The notes beneath the pieces are model-generated. The model worked only from the letters and a program-made list of their open reading frames with translations, was not told where the DNA came from and searched no databases. From Gentiana macrophylla (Eukaryota > Streptophyta > Magnoliopsida > Gentianales > Gentianaceae), in assembly GCA_026214975.1 (NCBI GenBank), contig CM047806.1, forward strand, positions 84,925,599-84,989,598: a DNA stretch of 64,000 nt. The letters are read 5' to 3'. The position numbers were made by a program, and so were the translations under genes. This document shows, piece after piece, positions 30,730 through 43,726 of this stretch; within the stretch, counting starts at the first letter, position 1; each line of letters opens with the position of its first letter.

Positions 30730-31699
30730 ATGGATGAATTTTTCAATCAACACTACTCATCTGAACAACAATACCCCTACCAACCTTATCAACAACAGTT
30801 CATGTCTGAGCCTCAGTATCAACAGCAGAATAACCAGGGTTCTCGGTCCTATAATTGCCCAAATGCATACCAGGACCAGAATTATGGTTATTCGAGTAAT
30901 GAGCCACCATATTACGAGGGTTACCCGAACCCTAATGCTTATCAGGATTACAGTGTTCATACTCAACGCGTTGATAGCTTCAACCATATTCAGCCATCCG
31001 ATCGATTATCCGGAATGGCAAGAGGACTACTACTCACCTCCGATGAATCAAAGTCAATATGATCGAGTGCGCCCCATGCCACAAGAAGAATTCACCGACA
31101 GTCAAATAGAGCAACTAGAACGATTGAACCGAGATCTTGGAAGAGCGATCGTTGGACATGCAGGAGTTCAAGGCATCGACTCCGCTATAAGAAATCTTCA
31201 AGACAAGGTGGGGCAATTGATTGAATTAGTGAGGTATGTGAAAGAGGCAGAGACAAGTGCAATAGAGGTGGTTAGGGATGAAAATGTTATCACTGAAAAA
31301 GTTCAGGATGAGAATGAGGTTGATAATTCAGTTCGCGAAGAAAAAGTGCAAGATTTGGAGATGACAGAGTTAGAGGAGCGAGAGATTGATTGGCCATCTT
31401 TAGCAAAGCCACTGGGAGAGTTGGTAATAGCTGATATATCGGTCCCGGATTACTATATTCGTCCACTCTGTGAGGATGAATTTTCTATGATTCAGTTCAT
31501 ATACTCCCCAATGGATGAGCTTTATGGTGATTTTCAAAAGAAGATGGTTCGACAGGCTGATAAAAGAAGATTCTCTAGCTGGGAGGAGATAACATCGAGA
31601 ACCAAACGAGGTACGTTTCTAGACAATTTAATTTCGATGGTTCTCGCTTTGATCACTTTTCTTAAGCTATTGATCTTCTTGAGTTCAGATTTTGGTTGA
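30730..31699 (+). pseudogene. At-6 gag-like protein with one frameshift
   Basis: The protein starts MDEFFNQHYSSEQQYPYQ and is rich in Q, Y, N and P for about 90 residues. Near 31010 the frame shifts by one base, and DYPEWQEDYYSPPMNQSQYD continues in the neighbouring frame to 31699. The second part holds a probable coiled coil (QIEQLERLNRDLG ... LQDKVGQLIELVRYVKEAE), an acidic stretch, and a conserved-looking end with EIDWPSLAKPLGELV and SSWEEITSRTK. No zinc knuckle or classical Gag domain is recognisable. The start was chosen because the composition begins there; a longer frame from 30695 would use the other phase. Function as Gag is inferred from position between primer site and 3' region. 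Confidence 0.6.
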
Positions 31700-32053
31700 T
31701 TGAGTCTATTTAGAGTCAACTTTGTCGAGCCAACGACGTTAAACAAAAGCGCTACCGGGAGGCGACGATAATAATAATAATAAAGATAATTTGAATAAGA
31801 CTAGTCTTAATGAAATGTAGAATCTGTATGAAAGATGAACACAAAACACAACCAAGTCTCAGGATGAATGTTTGAATTTCATTAAGAAGTGAACGATTAG
31901 GTGGTTATCCGAAAATCCCAATGGAGAAAAAGAAAAATTCAAATGCATCATTTCTTGGACTTAGGTTATTGAACCCTTGAGGATCTGGGTATAAAAGACT
32001 CAATACTCTTTTCACACATTTCATTTTACGATCTAGTCTGTTTCAAATTTTTG

Positions 32054-32084
32054 GTCGTTGTAGTATAGTGGTGAGTATTCCCGC
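32054..32084 (+). ncRNA. 5' half of tRNA-Asp(GUC), pseudo
   Basis: 31 nt match the first 31 nt of plant tRNA-Asp: acceptor 5' strand GTCGTTG, D-arm with A box TAGTATAGTGG, and CCCGC of the anticodon stem. The rest is replaced by TTTAATAAAGCG, GTGTAAT and a run of 14 A. There is no T-arm or B box, so it cannot be a functional tRNA gene. It lies inside At-6, which uses tRNA-Asp as primer. Confidence 0.75.
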
Positions 32085-32170
32085 TTTAATAAAGCGTGTG
32101 TAATAAAAAAAAAAAAAATTGAGTATAGGAATAGTGGACTATGAATTGATGCTCTCTATGATACGTATAT

Positions 32171-32219
32171 GCTTAGATGTTTTGTGCTTTACTAGTATGG
32201 TTATTTTTCCATCTAAAGC
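32171..32219 (+). other. Stem-loop H homologue in At-6
   Basis: GCTTAGATG (32171-32179) pairs with CATCTAAAGC (32210-32219) with one bulge. Loop and flanks resemble H3 of At-5. Confidence 0.55.
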
Positions 32220-32451
32220 TATTATATTGCCTATCGAATTTTCTGATGTGACAGGGCCATTATCTCATTATTCCCATATCCCTGTTCAATATTTTGGCAC
32301 GAGGACCATGTCCCGTGTTGGCTTTGTTTTGGTTGTTTTGGTACAGGATTCGGGATGTGCTTTCATGGTCATTCACGGGATTCGATAGCATCTTTCTGCC
32401 AGGTTTATAAGCTAAGTCTTTCTCTCTATCTACGGGGATAATGCAAAATCG

Positions 32452-32466
32452 TAAGTGGGGGGTAGA
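32452..32466 (+). other. Internal polypurine tract of At-6
   Basis: TAAGTGGGGGGTAGA, with TAAGTGGGGGG repeated exactly before the right LTR, 929 bp downstream. Confidence 0.55.
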
Positions 32467-32777
32467 GGCGTGATTGGTTTAGTATGGCGATAAGTGTTTA
32501 AACCCTTAGTTTTGATCTTTTCGAGTATTATTTAGTTGATTAAAATGAATTGTATAAGGTATATATTTCATGGATTTAAAGATGTAATGATCAATTTGGA
32601 TATGTATAACCAATGTGAACCGTAAGTGCATTTTAGCCTAAATTTATTTGTGTAACATGAATTCCTTCACATAAGCCTTTGATATTGAAGCGAAAATTTT
32701 AAAGCTGCACTCCATTCAAGGTATTCTAGTGGTTTATCCTAGAAATAGCGGTAGCTTAGTACCTAATTCTGAACATG

Positions 32778-33094
32778 TCTTTGTGAATATCTCGAAGGTT
32801 TGAATGTGATAGAAAGAATGTCAAAATAAGTGAGCTATTTATATGCCGGATGTAGCTACCAATGATTTGAGTGTAGTAGGCGTTATCACGAAACGCCCCT
32901 ATATCACTATGAGGTTTAAAAGCTCCCGATTGCTCGATGATAGTAGTCAAACTAGGGTGTTATCACGAAACATCCTATTGCTGGGAATGAGGGCATATGC
33001 TACACATTAAAAAAAAAAAAAAAAAAAAAATAATTATCTTCTGACTATCCCCAGTATAAATTGAATGATATGCTTTAGGGATTATCCTAATAAG
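32778..33094 (+). other. Conserved non-coding module in At-6
   Basis: Counterpart of 26400-26793 in At-5. GTTATCACGAAAC occurs at about 32883 and 32959. An A-run (about 33009-33030) interrupts the homology. Confidence 0.65.
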
Positions 33095-33352
33095 TACACA
33101 GGAGGACGTTGTGTGGAACTGTTACTGCCTATACCTAGGAAAGTTATTAGGACTATCTGAATGGATATTTGTGCGTTTGCTTGAATTATTCAAGAGAGGA
33201 TAGTGGAAATTGAAAAGGCTTGTCACACACTCACTCTGTTATACATTTATATTGCGGTTAACGTGTGGTTATGATTCGAATGGTTGCATAATCTGGTTGT
33301 CCTTTATACCTTTTATCTTCATGAATTTTTCCTCATTCATTTTATTTTATCG

Positions 33353-33394
33353 CTTATTTTGTTCGAGGACGACCAAAAGCTAAGTGGGGGGTTG
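33353..33394 (+). other. Terminal hairpin and polypurine tract of At-6
   Basis: TTTTGTTCG-AGGA-CGACCAAAA (one T-C mismatch) precedes TAAGTGGGGGGTTG and the right LTR. Confidence 0.75.
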
Positions 33395-35582
33395 TGATGA
33401 CGGAAAAATTCACTGTTATTTTGATAACAATTTACCCTGTTTCTAATATCATTTTGAGCATTTTTATATCATTTTAAGTCATTAATTCCTTAGTTTCATA
33501 AAAATGTATAAGTCGTGACTATTTTATAAAATATCGTGTTTTTTATGTGTTTTTACTAGTTTTGTACCGGTTTAGTAAACGGAATGTATGTCGGTCGGAT
33601 TTACGTTTGGTATTTTGGTGGTTTATTGCAGAATTATAGGTTGACCAAAATCCCGAGTAACGACACGTTTTGAGGCCTAAAAGAGGTGTTTTTAGGGATA
33701 AAAGAGTGTGCCACTAACTTAAGTGGATCAGTGGTTAGTGGTACCACTAACGATTTATATCTTCGACGAACAAATGGCCCATCAAAACGGCATTTTCTGA
33801 AGAAGTGGCCTTAATGAAAGTTGTAGATCTTCAAATAATCTTTCCAACGCATTTTGAATCAAGTCAATCGGACTTGTACAACTCAAATGGTAGTCAAGTG
33901 GCTAATTGATTCAATTTCGTAAAAAAATGTCGAAAAACGTTCGGAGGAACACGAGGTGCTCAAGAAGACGTTTTCTGAAGAAGAGTCCTTCATGAAAGTT
34001 GTAGAGTTTCTCGAGACCGTAATTTTGGCATTTCGTTTGCAATTTTTGGAGGTCTACAACTCAAGATATGAATTTTAAAAGTTTTATTCCAAAATATATA
34101 ATTTTTATCCGAAAAATATAAATTAGGGGGATGAATGTAATCATTGCACCTGGTCTAGACCGGCCCTTACCCGGTCTAGGCCGGCCCTTGAACTTTTCCT
34201 ATATATATGATCATTCAGCGAGCAGAGGAGGAGTGTACCATTTATATATATATACACTATATATATATATATCTATCCTTCTTATTTTCTTTAGTTTTTA
34301 GGTTGTAAATAAGGCCTTATACCGAAATAAATTTAGTAATATTAGTATCGTCTTTAATACTCGGGAAATTAGTGGAAGTTCGGTGTTGCTGAAATAGTTG
34401 TAATATCAAGCTTTTGATATCTCCGTTATAATAGTAAGTTTGCTTTTGTTTTTTTTCTCATTATTGTTATATCTATATCTAGCTATTTCTTTTTTTGTTG
34501 TTTCTTGTTCCTTTCATTCTCGTTATATATATATATATGTATCTGTAGTAGTATCCGTATAAAGGAGAATCTGACAAATGATTGGATTTCGGTTTTAATT
34601 TGGTTTTAATAGAATTTCGCCATAATTGATGAAGGCTATTATGTAAAATTTCCCCGCCATTTTAATCCATGACATGTTGTGAGAATCCGTTTATATGGGT
34701 AGCTAAATATATACATAGCCGAATTATGTGAAAACGGGTAAAATTGACCCTCGGGAGACGAGATGGGAGTTGTGTGCGCGTAATTAAGCGTCAGTATGAT
34801 AAACTCATGTTTTAAAACCCGTTTTGATCATTTTCCTAACTTTGAATAAAATTGACAACTTTGTTCACGGTTACATCGAGCTTATAAATGTATTTTGCGG
34901 TGAGATGTGAGATATGGATATCACTAATCATAGTCCTGATTGTTAGATTGACAATCTAAGTGACAGATCTGGACTATGCCTAAGTGAAATTCTTATTTTT
35001 ACGAGATGTGCGAAACATGTTTTAGAATCACTAAACCATAGTCTTAATCGTTAGATTGGCAACCTAAGTGACACATTAAAACTATGTTTCTGTGAGGTTT
35101 TTCAACGGTTTTTTTTTTATTCGGTCAACCATCTTCAAGCGAGTTAGCTCTCTAAAGGGAGGGTTAATAAACCTAGTGTGGGGGTTAAGTGAGAGCTGTT
35201 CAGATTTTAACGCAAGAATAAAAAGTTGACACCCGTGAATGTCATATGAACTGAATCAGATAAAACACACTCCTTATCAAGTTTTTCCTGTGGAGAGATA
35301 ACCTGTTGGATCATGGCTCGGCTATACTTTTTAATCACCTAGTTAATCTCGTTAGTTAAAATTTATTTTTCGCATTAGTATAAAAACTCCACCTAAAACT
35401 TTGATCGCCTAGACTAAGAACCACGTTCGCTTTGGTACTCACAACCACATTTCTCTTGGGATCGACCTCGTACTCTCGTAGCTATCCTAACAATCGACAC
35501 GGTACTCTGCCGGTTAGAGAGTTAGTTTACCTGATTGTAGTCTTTATAAATGTATTTTTAGTGGGTGAATTTTTGCTCATCA
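33395..35582 (+). repeat. At-6 right LTR (2188 bp)
   Basis: Close copy of 28176-30361, with a handful of substitutions and one-base indels visible by eye. GGTCTAGACC at 34152-34161. Confidence 0.92.
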
Positions 35583-36078
35583 TTAATCTCCGTAAATCGA
35601 AAGATAGAGATTGATAAAGTAATTCATCTACGAAAGTAGGAATTCATACGTTTGATAGGTGAAACCACAACTTGAATTAAATCACTATAAGATAATCTAG
35701 GGAAGAAATTAAGGGTTGCGGGATGGTGGATTATGGTTCGTTCCATGTTTGATCGCTTCAGTCATTATCATGTTCGTTAGATAGATTTATTGTTGTAGTT
35801 TAGATTTATTTTATGTTGATCGCAATTATCCTTCCTGGCTTTGGATTAACAATCCTCTGTCCAGTTTACTTTTCCGTTTTAGTTTAGGTTTAGGTTAATA
35901 AAGAAGAATTAATAAGTTAGATTCGACAGCCCAATTCCCTGAGGATCGATACCCGTACTTATCCAACTTTACTAGCAACTACCCGGTATTCGGCCGGTTA
36001 GGAGGTAGTTTTGCATGGTAGTATAGGTTTTATAAATTTTCTTTTGTTTTAATGATGCAAAATCTCCCCAACACAAAC

Positions 36079-39059
36079 CCAGACTGTAGCTCCCACTCGC
36101 CTTCATAAGACTCAATATATACGTCTGTATAACTATGTTTATCTGATTCCAAGTTTCAATAAACTAGGAAACCGTCCTTAACTTGTTTAAGGATATTCTC
36201 GACATTCACCAGATTTACTTTCATACTTGCTCATGACTCTTCATGGACTATGAACATCTGGCATTACTTTTATGATGGTTCTTATTGCAGTAGCAAATGA
36301 AACCTTCCATAAGTATCATCTTTCACCTTATCTTTAGGACTAATGTCCTAACATAGATAGATCTTGAGAACACCAGCTAGCAGTATCTCCTTTCGCGATC
36401 TATGCTAAACTCTTTTAGCATCACATCTATATAGGTAAACTATAAACTAACAGCAGTTAAATCTATCACTATAGATTCTTATTCTAAAATAAGAACTACT
36501 AATCCAAGTGCTTTCGTAAGAGAGGTATCCAATACCTTGCTCAAAAATCATAACACACTCTCACTATCTATCTTGCACATTGGGCATATCCTTTCTTTTG
36601 ACTAAATCAAACTCCTTTGATTATCATACAAAGAAATCATCTAGAGAAACTTGTTTGAGTCCATAAATGGATCTCGTGGGCTCACATATCATGTTATCAT
36701 CTATGAACATCGGGCTATTTGCCCAACGTCTTCAACACTATCATATAGCCATGATACGAAGTTATAACAAGCATAGTCTGAATAGAACTGGGCTCAGCTG
36801 GCAGCGTAAAGATAATTACAAGGTTTACACCCCGATCCTTCAGCCATCACTTTGGCCTTATGGTAATCATATTACTATCCATGTCAGCCTTTCAAGGACG
36901 TTCCCTCTAGGTAAGACATACTAGGTTCACAACCTAGTTGTCACTGATGGAATCAAATTCAGATATTATGGCTCCTTTCCATATCTCTCAATCTTGCCTA
37001 TCAAACATTTCTTCATAAGTCGTGCGATATTCATTCTTCAAGATGAACACAACAGCAGCCTTTTCAGGCTTGAGGTTATCCATAGACTTTCAGAACTTTT
37101 GTGTGCACTGAGCAGTGTTCTACACCTCATCGCTATGTGGCGTTTGCTCACGTTCCTATGGTTGAATATCTCCTTGTGGTTCTCAAACTACCTTTGAGAT
37201 CTAAATTTACTCCCACTGTTTCTTTTGGAAGAAACACTTCCTCTAGAAGACAGCATGTTTGAAGACAAACATTTTGCTCCACGGACAAGTAAATAATATC
37301 TAGCGTCTTGCTAAGATATCCCACAAAGTTGCATATGCCGTACTAGGCTCCAAGACTTTCTGACTTTGCCTATGACAGCTTCAAATCATCAGTTATGATA
37401 GATTCGACAATATCCTCTTCCATATCTAATATGGAATTTATTCAACCTTTATTCTTTGGAACTTGGTTAAGTCTAATAGTATAAGGGTACTATCCCGAAA
37501 CGCGTAAGGGATACTTTGCATGGCTTACGTCACACCTTTATCATATAAAGTATAGTTTCCATTTTAGAAGCACAATCTGATTGCGTATCCACAAATGGTA
37601 TCCTTCAAGGGAGAATCTGATTCTATTTCAGATGACTTCTGAAACACCCTTCAGGTATTAATTACTTCAATCTAATTGAAGATTAATTCTTAAGTAGCCC
37701 ATCAATCTCATATTTGTACTAGCTCGAATTTTTCGGGTTTTCCGAATTGTCTTACTTCAATAAGTACATTCAACTATTTCTAAAAATGGTCATAGAGAGT
37801 AAACAATACTTGCAGCATTAATTGTCATAAGCCAACAAACATCGGTATGCTTAGGCTTTAGACAATTTTTCTTGATTTTATAACCTTTTCATAAAAGGGT
37901 ATTTTAGCCATCTTTAGATAGATACGTATCACCCACATGATTCATAATCACATGGTTCAGACATCATCTGAATGAAATTTTATTATACGTTTCTCTTCTA
38001 GAGAGTCGACATCTAGAACAACCACAAATTTCAAGGATAACAGCCATACAAATATTTAGTTGAGATTTTTCACCTATATCAACTATACAGTGACATCAAT
38101 CTAATATGTACATTCAACGACCTTTCAACTTTATCGGAATAACATTTATTCCTTACAATTGAATGTGTCTACTAAATCCTAACTAACAACTGAGCTCGTG
38201 TTCTTCATAAGAACCGGAACGCAATAACATTTATTTAGCTCATTTGTCAGTTTTTCAGACTCAAAAAACAAAGCCAAAAATGTTGCAACTTTTGCTTCAC
38301 TTTCGTATCTAAGTGTATTCCGTATTTAATCTTTTTAATTTAATCATACTCATAAGATATCATATATCTAAGAGTTGACTTGAACTTAGATAGATTTATC
38401 TCAACTCACTTGCCTAGAATAGAAACTTTAATACGTTCTCTATTTAAGCAGATGCCCTAACTTTCCTTTTTAATCCCTTAGGCACTTGTAAATAATTCTT
38501 AGTGTAGTCTTTATAAGACTTAAGAAATATCACAAGAGCTATGTCTTTAATTCCTTTCATAAAGAAAATGTAAAGTTTATTAAATAGTTTATTTTTCCTT
38601 TTGAATCGTATTCAAAACATTGACTATTTAATTAACCTTTAAGCAATGATTAAAGGATTAAGTCAATACTTAAATCTTACAATTTTGAAAACAACATTTC
38701 CAAAATTCAATGTGGTCATCCTTATCCAACCTTTGAATTAATTTGTCATCGTATGACAAAATGATCATGTTGGAACATATCCAATATTAATTCGTTGAAA
38801 CTTATTTCAAGTGATTTAATCATATCACGAGCTTCTGTTTTCATTAATAATTAAAGTCTTGGAGTCCTGCATCAAATATGTAGTCTACTTGTCTCTAACT
38901 ACTACAACCGGGTTGCTCGTGTCATTGCTTATTTTAAAAGGATTAAAATTTACTTAACCATTCTTGAGAACGTTTCTCAAACAGTCATAATTTGGTTTTG
39001 CTAACCGAGAATAAAAACATTAATATAAAAGTTCGCTAAAAACTACAACATAAAATAAA
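36079..39059 (-). pseudogene. Copia-4 gag-pol, decayed
   Basis: On the minus strand RSIYGLKQVS can be read at about 36673-36644, the reverse transcriptase motif SIYGLKQAS. Further on are RPDVHSP.RVMSKYESKSGEC and DGFLVY.NLESDKHSYTDVY (about 36265-36110), matching the RT/RNase H junction. Stops are frequent and no frame exceeds 85 codons. The rest towards 39059 is presumed integrase and gag by position only. Confidence 0.6.
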
Positions 39060-42000
39060 GATAAAAGAGTGTTTTTGTTTATACACGCAAAATAAAAAAT
39101 GGTCTTATGGTTTATGATTTCGCTCCCACTAGTCAACTACGCCCAATTGACTTTCAAGAAATTTTCCAAAATTCTTTAGTGGCTGAGATCCAATCTAGTT
39201 ACTCGATTCCCGGCGGTGGTCGATCAATCAAGATAATTTTGAAAGGTAGGTAACTCTTTACCATTCACATCACTATGTAATTCTCAGTGGTTGACTAATC
39301 AACTCTTTGACGATGCACATCACTATGTGTTAGTCAACCTCTTGTCTCTAAAGTCAGACGGCCCTGATGGTGGCCAATCACCGAAAGACTCTAGTCAAGT
39401 CATAACCCAATATTCACGAGATCTCTTACGATCATATCTCAATAACAACGATATACCTGAGGTAGGTCAACTCCCGGCGGTGGTCGATCAGTTGGATCTG
39501 AACAAGGGCTCTTCACCGTCGTTATAATATTGGGAGACAAATATAGAGATTTTTGTTGTGGGAGTAATTTTAAATTAATTCACATAATTAATTCTCTTAA
39601 TTAATTTATTACGGTCTGATCAAGTATATCTATCTCTATAGACATACATCCTACACATTCATCTAGATCGTGCCTGGTTATGCATCTTTCGTATCATATA
39701 AAATAAATACAAGAAAAAAATAAATAAATGCGTAAAGTAACCGGTATGATCATGGACTTTTTCTAGGTGCGGTTTCGAATACTGTTGGTCCCTTGGAAAG
39801 GCTTACACAAGTTTAGAGAGGGGTGAATAAACTTGTCCCCAAAAGCCTAACTAAAAACTGAATCTTGAACAGATTGAGTTCAGCTTAAACTTGTGTGGAG
39901 TTAAGTTAACTTAGCTGAGTATAAGTCAGTCTTGACTTATCGAATCAGAGTTAACGGCAAGTGGATAAAATTAAGCCTATATATAAAACTTGAGTTAAAC
40001 AGATTGTCTAAATAAAATGCAATGTAGTGCTGACTCAGTTTCTTGTGTTTGATGAGTGTGATTAGATGTAATGTATACTTAGATGCAGTAAATAAACGCG
40101 TAACGTAAGTAAGTAAATAAGACAAGAATTATAGAGGTTCCAGGTGGTGTAATCCTGTCAGTCCTCTCTTCTCCTGTGATGTAGGAGGCCACATTCACTA
40201 TGTTCTTGAGGTTTACAGTTACAAGACACAAAGCAAATTCTAAACACTTGATTGTCCTTCAATAATCCCTAGCTCAACAATCTTCCAGCTTCAGTCTTCA
40301 ATAGGTAGAATTGTTGTTTGAACTAAGCTTGCTACACTGGTCCTTCGAGGGTTGAATTTCCTCTTCACCAGCTCAACACAAACACAGTCTTCTTGACTGC
40401 ACTCAACTGTCCTTCACACCTTCTTGGTGTTTCCCAGTCTAAACCTTTGATAGAATCAAAGTTGAGACTTGAATCCATAAATATGATTCAATTGTGTTTT
40501 GAGCTTCTTCTTCTAGATATGTAAAATTATGCACCGCTCTATCTTCTTCAAATGATTTCTTGATCTTGCAATTAAGTTCTTAGCAGGAATTCTTTAGATT
40601 TACTTTCCCTCTTTGTATAATCTTTCTTGACTAGATTAATTTTTAGAATTCCGCACTTCTTCTTGTGGTAGAAGTAGTCTATTTATAGGGGTTTCTCCAA
40701 CGGTTAGCTGAATTTGAACGTTTGTATTTTAATTCTTGTATCCGTTGGTGGTTCTGCTAATTATGATGAATGTCAGTGTCCTTTCTGACAATTCTGTTCA
40801 GCCAATAAAATTGTCTGCTTTAAAACGGTCAGATCTTCCTTCAGCTTTCCTTGACCTCAGCATGAAAACTTATCTTAGTCAGTTTTCAGCTTTGAGAGCT
40901 TTAACTGAGTTTTTACTCTTCTTCAAGAACTCAGTACTCCATTTTCATCTGATTTTAATTGACATAATCAGAGTACACCATAACTCACAAATTAGCTAAT
41001 ATATCATTGTCCTTATGATACTTAGTCCTTCTATCAAGTTCCATAAAGTCAGTTCAGGTCATCACAGACTTCTTGAATTCTAACTTTATAGTCTTGGTTT
41101 AGGTCTTCAAAACTGAGTTTGAACCCTCAGTTCTTCAATCTTCAATAACTGAGTCTGAACCCTCACTTCTTCAGATCTAGATAAGTCAACCGAGTATGTG
41201 TCCATCAGCGAACTTACTTTCTTCAGTTCTTCAGTGGGTGTGCTCTTAGTCAGTTTCTAAAGCTGATTAATCTTCAGTTATGAACTCAGTTTAATAAGTT
41301 AGTTTCTCATTTTCTCGCCTCAAGCTAGAGCTATTCTGATTCTTGTGCGATTTAACTTATACAAATATCAGACTCTATTAAATCTTATACATTGATTTCT
41401 AGACATCTTCTTGCTTTGCACTATAACAGCTAGTTATGACACTTCATCAATGGGGTTAACTATAATAATTAAACTAACTGATGAATCATCATCAAAACAT
41501 AAATTTTATTTCCAACAAATACAAACCGATTTAAATCAATGGTCACAATCAGTGGGGTAATGCAACCACCAATAGGATCTTTAATTCTCCATTCTCCAAT
41601 GGGATCTTTATTTTCGTCTTTCTTTGGTCTCCATCTTCTGCACCATTCATGTTACATTTAATTTTATCTAATAAAATAAATACACCCGCCGCATACGTGG
41701 GGTTAACGGGAATGGGATAAATGCAGAAAATAAACTAGGACACGTTCTTCATAACGGCCTAGGACAATTTTTAAACCAACAGAAAAATTAAATTATTCAC
41801 ATCTATCCTATCGGTCGAGTCCATGATCAATCGGGGTCAATATAATCATATTATATCTACTATATCTAATCCATACAATAACATCTTATGAAAAAGATAA
41901 AATTAAAAACTTAACTACTTGTGTCTTAATTAATCGATTTACGTTTAATCTATTAAATAATTTTATCCAATCAATTAACTAATTAACATTTAATTAATTA

Positions 42001-42209
42001 AATGATTTTAATCGAAATAAAATTAACGGTTAATTTTAAACGATTTTAATTTTAATTTTAATCAATTAGAACTATTCCAAAAATAAATCAAAATTAAAAT
42101 TAGGTCTCTTTTATTTCTTTCCTTTTGATTCCTAATCAAAAAAGGATGCCATTGGTTTCCTAAACCAAAAGGCATCTCCTTTCCTAAACCAAAATGCATC
42201 TCCCTTGGC
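39060..42209 (-). other. Copia-4 leader with solo LTR inside
   Basis: It is collinear with the Copia-1 leader: CCACTAGTCAACTA near 39126, GGTGGTCGATCA at 39214 and 39479, and CACCCGCCGCATACG near 41684. The part nearest the LTR, the primer-binding site and the first 0.44 kb of the LTR are deleted at about 42210. Confidence 0.75.
39778..41522 (-). mobile_element. Solo LTR with TSD AATAC
   Basis: The LTR is 39783-41517 (1735 bp), TGTTGGTCCC ... TTTCCAACA, with AATAC at 39778-39782 and 41518-41522. Removing it restores the leader of Copia-4. A minus-strand TATA box CTATAAATAG at 40688-40679 suggests leftward orientation. No internal region remains, as expected after LTR-LTR recombination. The family was not identified. 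Confidence 0.88.
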
Positions 42210-43726
42210 CCTAATAAAATAAGGAAAATCCCTTTGATTGATTTATCTCATTTAATATTCAATATCTTATGTTAAATATTTTTCCAAGATATATATTGAC
42301 AATATCTTATATTGAATATATCTTTATCTTATTACCATAAATCTATTTTCTAAAAATAAATTAATATCCAATATTAATATTATGATAATCTTATTAATTA
42401 AATTGCACAATTCAAATGTATCCTATACACATGAAAACATGGGCCCCTTTTTGCCAAAGATTTGGCATCCAGAATATAGTTTAATTAATATAATGCCATG
42501 ATTAATTAATTTGCAAAATACATGTGTATCATATACACATATAATTTCGACATACATATATACATCATATGTATATTTCATTAATCAACATAATTAATAT
42601 CTTGTATTATATTTATTCATAATAAATAAATACCACCATATTAATTTACTACTATAACATTTATAGTCGTGAGATAAATTCCTTCCTTATTTGGTCATCA
42701 ACTATAACCGCATTTTAATCCGACTCGATATTCATATGTGTGTGACCCGATAGGCTTCCGAATATGTTGGCCGTAGACACAAAGTGCAAATTACTTAAAA
42801 TGCCTTTCACACCTAACGATCACGGATAGCGTCAGCAACACACCATGACCCCCTAATCATCGGAAGAGTCAAATGCAATGACTCCTACCTTTCATGTGAA
42901 ACAGTTACCGTGTAAATAGAATTCTATCGCTGTAATAATATCCATACGGTCGTTTGTTGAGTGTCAAACATCAACGACCGTATCTTATAAACTGGATATT
43001 ATGCTCTCTCGAAGTAACTCGTTTACTTCCATTTTGCAAAGATTCACGAGAGTAAGACATTCCTTATAAGAATGCCCTTTCGGATATTCACCCCTACTGA
43101 TAGGGTACGCGATTTCCGGATGACCATAGATGTATACTCTGCATGCTTCAGTATCACACCCAATCACTATAGCATGATCGCCCCATGGCTAGGGGAAACG
43201 TCAACATTGTTAAAGCATGACAATCCACACCGTGATGCCATGTAGACTCCGGTCCTAAGGATATATAATTACACAACCAGCACATACTGTGACACTTAAC
43301 GGTGTAAGTGGGTCAGTCTAACATACGCATTCTCTAATACACGTCCACGTATAGTCCAAGTGTCTCTACACTTCGATAGACGAGATTTATCCCTGCCCTT
43401 AAAGACAGAAGGCATCTAATACGTGCTAGTCTGTTTGTACTATCAATGCCTTGTTTCATAGTATATCAGCCTAGAGACATTTAAGTATCAAACTTGTTTA
43501 ATTGATTATAAATCTCATCAACCATAATCGCCTATCATGGTTTCTCTATCACATTTTAATACAAAGGACGTTATCATATAACAATTCATAATTTATTCTT
43601 TACAAGAACAAGTATATGACAACAGAAAAGCCATTTAATATATGTATAAACATAAAGAAATAGTAGAAATCATCCGACCCGGTCGGATCCGGTCCAACCC
43701 GATTGGGTTTAGGACACTGTTCAACA
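42210..43726 (-). repeat. Copia-4 5' LTR, truncated
   Basis: It matches 20636-22147 of the other LTR; the outer end is TGTTGAACAGTGTCC on the minus strand. About 440 bp of its inner end is missing. Confidence 0.85.

Larger units (their letters stand above)
28171..35587 (+). mobile_element. At-6: Athila-like non-autonomous element, TSD TTAAT
   Basis: The element proper is 28176-35582 (7407 bp) with TTAAT at 28171-28175 and 35583-35587. LTRs start TGATGACGG and end GCTCATCA. It has a tRNA-Asp primer site, one gag-like frame with a frameshift, no protease, reverse transcriptase or integrase, and a polypurine tract. The LTRs differ only slightly, so it is the youngest member of the nest. It would need enzymes in trans. 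Confidence 0.92.
27090..36073 (+). repeat. At-5 right LTR, split by At-6
   Basis: Parts 27090-28175 and 35588-36073 together match the left LTR; the break carries the TTAAT duplication of At-6. TATA box at 27690-27697. Confidence 0.92.
22542..36078 (+). mobile_element. At-5: Athila-like non-coding LTR element, TSD CAAAC
   Basis: The element proper is 22547-36073, flanked by CAAAC at 22542-22546 and 36074-36078. LTRs start TGTTAAGGG and end CCCCAACA. The primer-binding site matches tRNA-Asp, as in Athila elements. The interior (24121-27089, 2969 bp) has no gag or pol, so this is a large non-autonomous derivative. At-6 is inserted in its right LTR. Confidence 0.92.
20195..43726 (-). mobile_element. 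Copia-4: nested copia element with TSD GGAGG
   Basis: Perfect 5-bp duplications GGAGG lie at 20190-20194 and 43727-43731. On the minus strand the order is a truncated 5' LTR (43726-42210), leader (about 42209-39060), degenerate gag-pol (39059-36079 and 22541-22161), polypurine tract (22160-22148) and 3' LTR (22147-20195). It contains At-5 (with At-6) and a solo LTR. It is of the same family as Copia-1 but much more decayed. Confidence 0.9.

Noticed and set aside
32054..32117. Functional tRNA-Asp gene or classical SINE
   Set aside because: Only the 5' half is present; T-arm, B box and acceptor 3' strand are missing, and no flanking duplication was found.
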